A stretch of DNA of 34,559 nucleotides from positions 1 to 34,559 of the forward strand of contig DATAZU010000031.1 of assembly GCA_036271875.1 (NCBI GenBank). Direction: 5' to 3'. Numbering within the stretch: the stretch's first letter is position 1; each line of letters begins with the position of its first letter. The notes under the pieces were generated by a model. It did no database searches. It saw only the letters and a program-made list of their open reading frames with translations, and had not been told where the DNA came from. This stretch comes from Galbitalea sp036271875. Lineage in GTDB: Bacteria; Actinomycetota; Actinomycetes; Actinomycetales; Microbacteriaceae. The translations under genes and the position numbers were made by a program. Below, one piece after another: positions 25,658 to 33,057 of this stretch.

Positions 25658-26557
25658 TCAAAGTTTTTGCTTCATGTCGTCGGGTTGAAGGAATTCAGCG
25701 ATCTTGTCCAGGGCCGCGTAATTCTTGAGCCCGGAGATGCGCAGCAGTTCGCGGGCGCTCGTTCCGAGAGCAAGGTGGTTCAGCAGCCAGGTGGACCGCA
25801 TCCGGCTGGGGCGGACGTCGACGGTTGTTCGCGACCGGGTGATGAAGTCAGTGACCTGGCCTTCAGCGCCCGAATGGCGACCCGGTCGAAACAACAGGGC
25901 GCCCTTTTCTGCGTCTGACGCGGCGTCGGCGAGGGTCCTTCGCCACTCGGCAAGCACCGGGACCACTCGGGCGCGCCCAGCCTGCACCCGAACAAGAATC
26001 CCCGTTTCCCCAATAACGACGTCATCAGATCGCACCGTGAGCAGCTCGCGTGTCGCAAGGCCAGCCCCGAGACCGAGCGCGAGGAGCGCCGCTGCATCTT
26101 TTCTTCGGTGCGCAGTCGTCTGACCTCGGGACCAGCCATAGAGGCGGGTTAGTTCGACGTCGTTGTATGGCGCGATGGTTGCGGTTCGGCCGAGAGACCG
26201 GTGACCATCTTCGACATCCGTCGGGTTCAGAACTTCGACCATCCGCCAGAGGGCAGAACGATGGGTTGCCCGACTACCCACCGAGTAGGCATCCATACCG
26301 AGATGGACAAACTGCTGCACTAAGAAACGGCGAAAGATGCGGCCCGGAATCAGCTCGGTCGCTCTCACCTGCCAGCACCAAAGCACGAACGGTGTCGCTG
26401 CCGCATACAAATCCCGCTCCGTTCGATCCGTGAGCCGAGCGGCTTCGACGACCGAATCACGCACGAACGCGCCGATCACGTCCCTGTACGGCAGAGCCAG
26501 AATCGGCACGTAGGTTGACGGCGCCGACGACACATCCCTGTCATAAGCCCCGGTCAT
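25658..26557 (-). CDS. Degenerate tyrosine recombinase-like protein, first of pair
   Basis: This 299-residue protein is the first gene of the minus-strand block. It shares with the second a stretch TTAHRRKDAAALLALGLGAGLATRELL (in pieces, about 147-173) that aligns to the XerD R-box, but the arginine position is G. VQAGRARVVPVLAEW (191-205) matches the hairpin before box II. SRMRSTWLLNHL (251-262) stands where XerD has HTFRHSFATHLL, keeping the R but not the H. SGLKNYAALDKI stands in place of GHSSVATTQIY. The protein is therefore probably unable to cleave DNA and may bind it instead. GAAGG upstream of ATG 26557 is a fair ribosome site. Function is inferred only. Confidence 0.6.
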   Translation of the reverse strand: MTGAYDRDVSSAPSTYVPILALPYRDVIGAFVRDSVVEAARLTDRTERDLYAAATPFVLWCWQVRATELIPGRIFRRFLVQQFVHLGMDAYSVGSRATHRSALWRMVEVLNPTDVEDGHRSLGRTATIAPYNDVELTRLYGWSRGQTTAHRRKDAAALLALGLGAGLATRELLTVRSDDVVIGETGILVRVQAGRARVVPVLAEWRRTLADAASDAEKGALLFRPGRHSGAEGQVTDFITRSRTTVDVRPSRMRSTWLLNHLALGTSARELLRISGLKNYAALDKIAEFLQPDDMKQKL

Positions 26558-26835
26558 TCGACGCCTTCGATTGTCACGATCGCCCTACGGGCATCCCCTC
26601 GCCGGTTCGGATGGCGCGCTGACGACCGGCTTTTCAGCACGACTACTCGTGAAGGCATGTCCATTCCTGGGCTGTTCGCGAGTCGGCGGAATCCGCTCAC
26701 AGCACCACCGTAGGAAAACGGCCCATTTCAAACCGCCGACTCTGCGACAAACCCGACAGCCTCGGCGGCGTGCGGGTGTCTGTCCGCGCATGGAGCCCAT
26801 GAGGTCGCCGATCGTGCGACCCGGAATGGGATCTC
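26558..26835. other. Divergent intergenic region with a spaced inverted repeat
   Basis: This 278-base stretch separates the minus-strand block from the plus-strand genes and must hold promoters for both. GAGTCGGCGG (26680-26689) and CCGCCGACTC (26733-26742) are perfectly complementary 10-base arms 43 bases apart. They could be a regulatory site or part of an element end. No gene is supported inside. Confidence 0.55.
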
Positions 26836-27411
26836 ATGCATGGCGACAGCACCCCGAAATACCTTCACGACGAGGCAGTCAAGCGCTGGGAACAACTCGA
26901 TGATCAAGACCCGCGATCGCGGGGCTACTTGCTAGCGGACGAGTCCGGAAGCGGCGGGATCGCGCCCGACCGTGCGGTCGCATCCAAGCTGGCGATCAAG
27001 TGGGCCAATCTAGTCTTCCGCTACGAGTCGTTTTGGCGGGAAGAGGGGCGATCGCCGCGAGAAAACACCCGCAATAGGAAAGCACCGCCGCCGTCCGAGA
27101 GGAGGTTGGGTGAATGGGCCCGCTATCAGCGGCGCTTCGAAGATGGGTTGACCCTGTTTCAGAAAGTCCGCCTCGATGTTTCTCCAGCGTTCAGCTGGGA
27201 TCCGTGGGGCCAGCGATGGGAGCAGAACTACGCGATGTGCGCGCGCATCATTACGGAGACTGGCGTGCTTCCGTGCCTCGTCGCCGATGATCAGGCCGAA
27301 TTCGCGTCAGCGCGGTGGTTGAATCGGCAACTCCTTCTCCTCAGGACCGGAGCTCTTACCGCCACCAGGGCTGATCGGCTCAGAGCACTATTGGCTCTTC
27401 CGCGCGCCTGA
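26836..27411 (+). CDS. Orphan helicase-associated (HA) domain protein
   Basis: This 191-residue protein looks like two helicase-associated domains without any helicase. The first, about 53-122, has W at the start, a YESFWREEGRSP segment and LGEWARYQRRFEDG before a turn. The second, about 121-190, has WEQNYAMCARIITETGVLP and ARWLNRQLLLLRTGALTATRADRLRAL. The pattern W...G.LP...LG.W...QR...G.L...R...L is that of the HA domain, usually found in repeats at the C-terminus of actinobacterial superfamily 2 helicases and presumed to bind nucleic acid. ATG 26836 has no clear Shine-Dalgarno sequence. It is divergent from the recombinase-like pair. Confidence 0.65.
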   Translation: MHGDSTPKYLHDEAVKRWEQLDDQDPRSRGYLLADESGSGGIAPDRAVASKLAIKWANLVFRYESFWREEGRSPRENTRNRKAPPPSERRLGEWARYQRRFEDGLTLFQKVRLDVSPAFSWDPWGQRWEQNYAMCARIITETGVLPCLVADDQAEFASARWLNRQLLLLRTGALTATRADRLRALLALPRA

Positions 27412-27482
27412 ACGGAGCATGACCGGGCAAAAGGAATTGCCGTATTCGCCTGCTCGAAGTGGGTGGTTTCTGGTTGACTTCG

Positions 27483-27501
27483 CTTCACCACGGATGTGAA
27501 G
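27483..27501. repeat. Short palindrome before the 175-residue gene
   Basis: CTTCAC and GTGAAG are separated by seven bases, just downstream of a TTGACT (27474-27479) that could be a -35 element. The right arm abuts the GAGAGGAG ribosome site. It may be an operator or an RNA hairpin affecting translation. Evidence is positional only. Confidence 0.35.
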
Positions 27502-27514
27502 AGAGGAGCCAGCA

Positions 27515-28042
27515 ATGTCTGACGTAGTTGTGCGAGCGACGGGTAGTGCGATCAGCTCGGTTATCACCGCGCTCACTGATGGCCGACGTCGCCGGAACGA
27601 CGACAGGCGAGCCCAAAGACGAAGCGCGGCGGACGATTTACTCAGCTGGATACCTGAGCTGCGCGAACGGCTCTGGCTCCTGCAGTCAGAATGCGTTTTG
27701 TCCGCCTGGCGAACGGTGATGTCCGCCGCATTTGCCTCATGCCTTCGCGTTGGCGAAATCACTCCTGGTGGGTGGGGCCATCTGACCCACTCGCTCAGGG
27801 ACTCGATCGGAAACGGTGCAGGCTCGGTCATGTGGATCGACATCTCGCCGCAGTCGGTACAGGACGACCTGGTTTACGACAATCGCTGGACGGGGAACGC
27901 TGCGGAGTATCTCGAGTACGTGCAGTCGCGTGTCCAACGCTGGAGAGCCGCCTTCAGCGAGCGAGAGGCGAGGCGAGTGCGATTGCTCTCCTACAACGCT
28001 TGGCTCATCCGCACCGACCGTGTCTGGGATTCAGGAAAGTAG
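27515..28042 (+). CDS. Hypothetical protein, 175 residues
   Basis: I do not recognise this protein. It has a strong ribosome site (GAGAGGAG, about eight bases before ATG 27515), which makes it likely to be translated. The N-terminal 40 residues are basic after a short hydrophobic start (TDGRRRRNDDRRAQRRS). The middle is tryptophan-rich (WIPELRERLWLL, GGWGHL), and it ends with a helical YLEYVQSRVQRWRAAFSEREARRVRLLSYNAWL segment. No transmembrane helix is evident. It lies 135 bases upstream of hsdM in the same direction and could be tied to the restriction locus, but nothing shows this. Confidence 0.6.
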   Translation: MSDVVVRATGSAISSVITALTDGRRRRNDDRRAQRRSAADDLLSWIPELRERLWLLQSECVLSAWRTVMSAAFASCLRVGEITPGGWGHLTHSLRDSIGNGAGSVMWIDISPQSVQDDLVYDNRWTGNAAEYLEYVQSRVQRWRAAFSEREARRVRLLSYNAWLIRTDRVWDSGK

Positions 28043-28177
28043 GCACCTATCCAATCCCGCTGAACCGGCGGCTAGAGAGCTGCTGATCCGAACCCGTTCA
28101 GTGCCCGCTTGTCGTTCTGCCAAACTCTATCTGCGGTCGAAGCTCGTTGATCGCGATCGCTCGAGGAGTACACGTAC

Positions 28178-29689
28178 ATGGTCACAGGTGAATTGAAGTC
28201 CCAGGTCGACAAGGTCTGGAATGCCTTCTGGTCGGGCGGTATAGCCAACCCGATGGAGGTCATCGAGCAGATCACCTACCTGCTGTTCATCAAGCGCCTC
28301 GACGAGTTGCAGACCTTGAAAGAGAACAAGGCGAACACGCTCGGTCAGCCGATCGAGGACCCGGTGTTTCCGGAGGGCACGGATGATTCGGGTCGTCGTC
28401 CGCGGCCTTTTTCTGATCTTCGCTGGTCGCGGTTTCAAAACATCTCTGCGGCGGAGATGTACGAGGTCATCGACCAGAACGTGTTCCCATTCATCCGCGG
28501 GCTTGGTGAAGCAGGATCAAGCTTCGCCGCCAACATGAAGGACGCCCGTTTCACGATCCCTACGCCAGCCCTGTTATCCAAAGTTGTCGACCTTCTAGAG
28601 GACATCCCGATGGATGACCGCGACACCAAGGGTGACATTTACGAGTACATGCTGAGCAAGCTGTCGACGTCGGGCCAGAACGGACAGTTCCGCACCTCAC
28701 GCCACATCATCAAACTCATGGTCGACATGGCCGCACCCACCCCTGCAGACAAGATCATCGACCCGGCTGCCGGCACGGCAGGCTTTCTGGTGGAGGCAGG
28801 GGAATACCTACGCGATCACCATCCCGAGATTTGGGCGGATGCCGTGAGCCGCGACCACTTCAACCGCTTCGCGTTCACTGGGTTCGATTCAGACGCTTCA
28901 ATGAGCCGCATCGGCAGCATGAACATGCAGCTGCATGGGGTCGAAAATCCGACCATCGAGCGGCGCGATTCCCTCGCCGAGGAGCACTTTGTCGCCGGCG
29001 GCGACTTCACCCTAGTGCTCGCGAACCCGCCATTCGCGGGCAGCCTCGACTACGAGACGACTGCGAAGGACCTGCTGCAGATCGTAAAGACGAAGAAGAC
29101 CGAGTTGCTCTTCCTGGGGCTCACACTTCGCCTGTTGAAGAACGGTGGACGTGCGGCGGTCATCGTCCCGGAAGGTGTCTTGTTCGGATCGTCAACTGCG
29201 CACAAGGCACTTCGTCGCACTCTCGTCGAAGATCATAAATTGGACGCAGTTATAAAGCTGCCCAGCGGTGTATTCAAACCATACGCAGGAGTCTCCACCG
29301 CGATACTTTTCTTTACGAAGACCAGTTCGGGCGGAACGGACGCCGTGTGGTTCTACGACGTGCGAGCCGATGGATTTACTCTCGACGATAAGCGCGCTCC
29401 AACTACTGCGAACGACCTCCCAGATCTTATGGGGAGATGGTCGGTCCGGAATAGCGCTTCAAATGGCGGGATTTGGGAAGAAGTCAGCCGCTCACGAATG
29501 GACCAGTCCTTCCTGGTTCCGAAAGCTGAAATAGTCGCAAATGACTACGACCTCAGCTTGAACCGTTTTCGCGATGTTGAGCAAGCCGAGACCATCTTCA
29601 GGCCTCCGGCGGACATCTTGGCTGAGCTTGTCACGATAGAACGGGAGATCGAAACCGCAATCGAAGACTTGGCACGGGCCCTCAAATGA
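28178..29689 (+). CDS. hsdM: Type I restriction-modification methyltransferase subunit HsdM
   Basis: HsdM provides adenine-N6 methylation in the type I complex with HsdS. The 503-residue protein has the N-terminal helical HsdM_N region (about 8-150), the S-adenosylmethionine motif DPAAGTAGF (195-203) and catalytic NPPF (283-286), followed by the family segments VIVPEGVLFG and IKLPSGVFKPYAGVSTAILFF (in part). Length matches the family. GAGGAG about nine bases before ATG 28178 is a good ribosome site. The last codons overlap hsdS (ATGA). Confidence 0.95.
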   Translation: MVTGELKSQVDKVWNAFWSGGIANPMEVIEQITYLLFIKRLDELQTLKENKANTLGQPIEDPVFPEGTDDSGRRPRPFSDLRWSRFQNISAAEMYEVIDQNVFPFIRGLGEAGSSFAANMKDARFTIPTPALLSKVVDLLEDIPMDDRDTKGDIYEYMLSKLSTSGQNGQFRTSRHIIKLMVDMAAPTPADKIIDPAAGTAGFLVEAGEYLRDHHPEIWADAVSRDHFNRFAFTGFDSDASMSRIGSMNMQLHGVENPTIERRDSLAEEHFVAGGDFTLVLANPPFAGSLDYETTAKDLLQIVKTKKTELLFLGLTLRLLKNGGRAAVIVPEGVLFGSSTAHKALRRTLVEDHKLDAVIKLPSGVFKPYAGVSTAILFFTKTSSGGTDAVWFYDVRADGFTLDDKRAPTTANDLPDLMGRWSVRNSASNGGIWEEVSRSRMDQSFLVPKAEIVANDYDLSLNRFRDVEQAETIFRPPADILAELVTIEREIETAIEDLARALK

Positions 29690-30864
29690 GCGTCAGACTA
29701 GGCGATCTAATCCGTCCCGCGAGAACCAAGCAGCTCGGGCCTGGTGATCCGTTTCCGATTCTTTCCATGACAATGCGCGACGGTCTGGTCGACCAGTCGA
29801 CGAAATTCAAGAAGCGAATCGCCAGCGTCGATTTGTCACCCTACAAAGTGGTGGAAAAAGGCCAACTCGTAGTGGGCTTCCCGATCGACGAGGCAGTTCT
29901 TGCGTTGCAGACTCGCTACGACAAGGCGCTAGTCAGTCCTGCTTATGCCATTTGGGATTTGGACGATTCAAAGGTCTACCCGCGGTATCTCGAGCTTTTT
30001 CTTCGAAGCCCACGTGCGATCGAGTTCTATAAGGCGCGCCTCCAAGGCTCGACTGCACGCAGGCGCTCGCTGCCAGCCGGCGTTCTCGAGACGATGGTGA
30101 TTTCGCTGCCCGCGCTCGCCGAGCAGCAACGTATCGCGAGGGTCCTGGACGGCGCCGACGGCTTGCGGGACTTTTCCGATCAGACGTCCCACCGACTTGA
30201 GGAGCTTGAAGAATCCATATTTGTCCATGCATTTGGCGACCTGGTCGCGAACGAGCGAGGATGGCCAGTTGTCCGAGTGTCCGATTTCGTTGCTCGATTC
30301 TCTTCGGGGAAGAGCATCGTTGGCCTAGACGAGAGTGCTGACGCAACACGGCCACGAGTTCTGAAAATCAGTGCAGTAACCTCGGGACGCTTTAGGGAGT
30401 TCGAGTCGAAACCCCTGCCCGCTGGATATGAACCGCCGGCTTCCCACTTAGTCAGTCGCGGAGACCTTCTGTTCAGCAGGGCAAATACTCGCGAATTGGT
30501 GGGTGCCACTGCCTATGTGGACGTTGAGACCCGCGACCTCGCTCTTCCTGACAAGCTTTGGCGTTTCGAATGGCCTGCCATCCCAAGAACTCTTCCAGTG
30601 TTTGTCTGGAAGATGTTCTCACGGCCCGAAGTTCGAGCCGCCATAAGTGACGTCGCCACCGGTAGCGGTGGTTCGATGAAAAATGTTTCACAGTCTTCGG
30701 TGCTCGGATTGCGATTTGCACTTCCGGCTTTGGAATATCAGCAGGAGTTCGTAGACAAGATCGCTCATGCCGACCGTTCTCGGAGTTTGATCACGGCGCG
30801 GAAATCAATCCTCGATGAGTTTTTTGCGTCACTTCAACATCGCGCATTCGAAGGCAGGCTATGA
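29686..30864 (+). CDS. hsdS: Type I restriction-modification specificity subunit HsdS
   Basis: HsdS carries two target-recognition domains that define the bipartite DNA site. The 392-residue protein shows the expected duplicated layout. Domain 1 spans about 1-145 and ends with LPALAEQQRIARVLDGAD, the conserved region that leads into a helical spacer (about 150-180). Domain 2 starts near WPVVRVSDFVARFSSG and ends with RFALPALEYQQEFVDKIAHAD and a second helix. The two recognition domains differ in sequence, as usual. The target site cannot be read from sequence. It overlaps hsdM by four bases and the next gene by four. Confidence 0.9.
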   Translation: MSVRLGDLIRPARTKQLGPGDPFPILSMTMRDGLVDQSTKFKKRIASVDLSPYKVVEKGQLVVGFPIDEAVLALQTRYDKALVSPAYAIWDLDDSKVYPRYLELFLRSPRAIEFYKARLQGSTARRRSLPAGVLETMVISLPALAEQQRIARVLDGADGLRDFSDQTSHRLEELEESIFVHAFGDLVANERGWPVVRVSDFVARFSSGKSIVGLDESADATRPRVLKISAVTSGRFREFESKPLPAGYEPPASHLVSRGDLLFSRANTRELVGATAYVDVETRDLALPDKLWRFEWPAIPRTLPVFVWKMFSRPEVRAAISDVATGSGGSMKNVSQSSVLGLRFALPALEYQQEFVDKIAHADRSRSLITARKSILDEFFASLQHRAFEGRL

Positions 30865-31793
30865 CAAACGAGATCACTGTGTCGACTATCCCGCAGTGGC
30901 ATAGGTTCATGCGGCCAGTGCTCCAAGCGTTGGAGGACAATGGGGTTGTTGCGAACAGTGTCATGGAGAAGCGCGCGATCGGATTTGCGGGACTGAGCGA
31001 AGCACAGGCCGCCGAGCGGCTCGATTCCGGTCAACTTCGGTCGTTGAATCGCATCGGTTGGGCGACTTCGGCGCTGCGTCGCGCCAAAGCACTCTCGTCG
31101 CCATCGAAGGGCACGTTCTTGATTTCGGATACGGGCCGCCAGTTGCTAGAGGACCACCCAGATGCGATTTCGGTGGCCGACCTGGAACGGATTCCGGCAT
31201 ATACCGAATATGTGCCTGTTCGGAAGGGGGCTTCGCCTGCCGCTCCTGGCACCAGCGCCACGGCACTCGACGATCAAACGCCACAGGATCTCATCCAGGC
31301 AGGCTTGGACTCTATTGAGGATGACGTGAAGTCCAAGCTTCTCGAGCGACTTCGGGGCGGTGATCCCCTTTTCTTCGAACAGGTAGTCCGCACCATTTTG
31401 GTCAAGATGGGCTACGGCACCGAAGGTGAACTCTCACGGCTTCCGGGCTCCGGTGATGGCGGGTTGGACGGCAAGATCGATCGCGACGAGCTCGGCCTCA
31501 GCCAGATCTACGTGCAGGCGAAGCGCTACGCCGAAGAAAATGTCGTCGGGCGCCCTGCGATCCAAGGCTTCGTTGGTGCTCTAGCGACGCGTGGCGCGAA
31601 CGTGGGCGTGTTCTTCACGACAAGCAAATTCAGCGGAGAGGCCATCGACGCAGCCGAGCGCGTGCCGCAGGACATTGCTCTCGTGGATGGCCTGAAGCTG
31701 ACCGAGTTGATGATCAAACACCGCGTAGGCGTTCAAGTTGCTAGGCGTGTCGACATCGTCAAGATCGACGAGGACTTCTTCAGCGAAGACTGA
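30861..31793 (+). CDS. mrr: Mrr-type restriction endonuclease
   Basis: This 310-residue protein has an N-terminal winged-helix Mrr_N-like domain (about 10-100, WHRFMRPVLQALEDNG, then LNRIGWATSALRRAKAL) and a C-terminal PD-(D/E)xK nuclease domain of Mrr type. That domain has E173 (FFEQVV), D203 in GDGGLDGKI and the Q-x-K pair Q219 and K221 in YVQAKRY. Mrr enzymes cleave modified DNA (type IV restriction). It is ATGA-coupled to hsdS, so it is expressed with the type I modification subunits, an arrangement that may add a second activity to the locus. A GC-rich terminator follows. Confidence 0.9.
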   Translation: MTNEITVSTIPQWHRFMRPVLQALEDNGVVANSVMEKRAIGFAGLSEAQAAERLDSGQLRSLNRIGWATSALRRAKALSSPSKGTFLISDTGRQLLEDHPDAISVADLERIPAYTEYVPVRKGASPAAPGTSATALDDQTPQDLIQAGLDSIEDDVKSKLLERLRGGDPLFFEQVVRTILVKMGYGTEGELSRLPGSGDGGLDGKIDRDELGLSQIYVQAKRYAEENVVGRPAIQGFVGALATRGANVGVFFTTSKFSGEAIDAAERVPQDIALVDGLKLTELMIKHRVGVQVARRVDIVKIDEDFFSED

Positions 31794-31817
31794 GACCCTC
31801 TCGAACGGAATGAGTGA

Positions 31818-31849
31818 GCGGCCGGGGTCTCCGCAGCGACCCCGGCCGC
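31818..31849. terminator. Strong hairpin between convergent genes
   Basis: GCGGCCGGGGTC and GACCCCGGCCGC form a perfect 12-base stem around an 8-base loop, between the mrr stop and the stop of the minus-strand membrane gene. No long T run exists on either side, but the position fits a bidirectional terminator. Confidence 0.75.
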
Positions 31850-31861
31850 CATTGCGTTCAT

Positions 31862-32836
31862 CTAGTTCACCGCTATGTTCCATGGCCCGTCGGACTCGAC
31901 CTGGACAAGCGCTGGTCCGGCGCCCATGACCACGGTCCCGTCGTAGGCGCCGATTTCGTTTACGAGGAGGTTGGACTGGTTGCCGTATTCCCAAATGACG
32001 AAGTTGTCGCTTCCCGAGTTGTGGATGGTTGCTGCGCCGGCGGTGCCTCGATAAACGACGACGGCGTCGCCGGTTCCGGATGCGGTGCTGCCGGTGAACT
32101 CAGGGAGAGACCGGATCGATCCCAGCGTGATGGTCCACGGGCCGCTGGCGGTGACCTGCAGCTGCTGTGCATCCGTTCCCTGGGCGAGGTTGAACAGAAC
32201 GGTGCCCGAATAGCTGCCGATGGTGTTGACCATCAGGTCCTGTTGCTGCAGGTTCGAGTCGAGCGACCAGACGGTGAAGTTGTCACCGCCGGTGTAGTTG
32301 ATCGTCGCGAATCCAGCACTGCCATTGCCGTCCGGTAGCGCGATCTTGACCACCGAATCGCCCGTCCCCGTGTAGCTGACGTTGGCAGGGATTGGCGTCA
32401 ACTTTGGAATTGGAGTGGCCTTCGGCGCGGCAGGGTCTGCTTTCACGTTGGCGGGCTGGTCGGCTGCGGTGTGCGCCGTGGGTGCGGCAATCCCGGCCGC
32501 GCTGACGCTGATGGCGACAATGAGTCCGACGGAGCCGAGGATGAGGCCGGCGAGTGATCTGCCGCGTAATGGCAGCCGGCGCGCGAGAGCGAGAGCTCCG
32601 AAGACGATCGCAAGGATTGCGGGGATGAACGCGATGTAACTCGGCCCCTTGATGGCCCCGAGCACGAGAGCGGCGATCCCGAGAACCAGAGCCGCGGTCC
32701 CGATCCCGGTTCGGAACGGAGTCGCGGGTACCGAATCCACCGGAGTGCCGGTTGGCGCGACCGACGCAGCCTCGGTGGTCGCCTCAGGTTCGGCCTGCGG
32801 TGCGGGCGTGCTTTCGGGTGTTGTGCTGTCGGACAT
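31862..32836 (-). CDS. Membrane protein with duplicated C-terminal domain
   Basis: This 324-residue protein has a disordered N-terminus (about 1-40, T/P/E-rich) and a DUF4190-like membrane part with three hydrophobic helices (about 43-62, 65-84 and 93-118). A proline-rich linker follows, then two homologous copies of a domain of about 75 residues. Copy 1 (155-238) runs from GTGDSVVKI to ASGPWTI. Copy 2 (253-322) runs from GTGDAVVVY to SDGPWNI. Both contain DNF-V/I-W and N-x-IG-x-Y-x-GTV. The copies probably lie outside the membrane. ATG 32836 is chosen because AGGAGGT (32843-32849) is perfectly placed. A longer frame to 32959 lacks a ribosome site. Function is unknown. Confidence 0.8.
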   Translation of the reverse strand: MSDSTTPESTPAPQAEPEATTEAASVAPTGTPVDSVPATPFRTGIGTAALVLGIAALVLGAIKGPSYIAFIPAILAIVFGALALARRLPLRGRSLAGLILGSVGLIVAISVSAAGIAAPTAHTAADQPANVKADPAAPKATPIPKLTPIPANVSYTGTGDSVVKIALPDGNGSAGFATINYTGGDNFTVWSLDSNLQQQDLMVNTIGSYSGTVLFNLAQGTDAQQLQVTASGPWTITLGSIRSLPEFTGSTASGTGDAVVVYRGTAGAATIHNSGSDNFVIWEYGNQSNLLVNEIGAYDGTVVMGAGPALVQVESDGPWNIAVN

Positions 32837-33057
32837 TGAGGTACCTCCTGGTGCGTGGCGACACGTGGGTGTCGGCGATTGGGCACCTGGGATCGAAGGA
32901 TCCAGGGATCCGCTCCTACTCGGAGACGAATAGAGCAGTTGAGCAGCACCGTCCGACATTCAATTTGGGCGGCCGCGTTTTGGGGGCGCGGCATCGTCAA
33001 TGCCGATGGTGGTTGACCGATATTGTTGCGGCAGGTCCATCGGAGGGAGCGCGGAGC
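32837..33057. other. Divergent intergenic region before hsdR
   Basis: These 221 bases hold the promoters of the minus-strand membrane gene and of hsdR. A perfect palindrome GAGGTACCTC (32838-32847) overlaps the membrane gene's ribosome site. TATTGT at 33021-33026 is a possible -10 for hsdR. No gene is seen. Confidence 0.4.

Noticed and set aside
25398..25661. Minus-strand frame bridging the gap between the two recombinase-like genes
   Set aside because: It overlaps the second gene in another frame, and its basic, low-complexity product does not resemble either neighbour. A frameshift linking the two genes is not supported.
22621..26725. Possible terminal inverted repeats: 22621-22645 against 26697-26725 (shared GGGC, CCT, CGG and GGTG)
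   Set aside because: Orientation is right for an element, but the match is patchy with gaps and was found after much searching, so it may be chance.
32900..32915. Repeated GGATCC near the membrane gene's upstream region
   Set aside because: Two six-base copies are expected by chance in GC-rich DNA and show no further structure.
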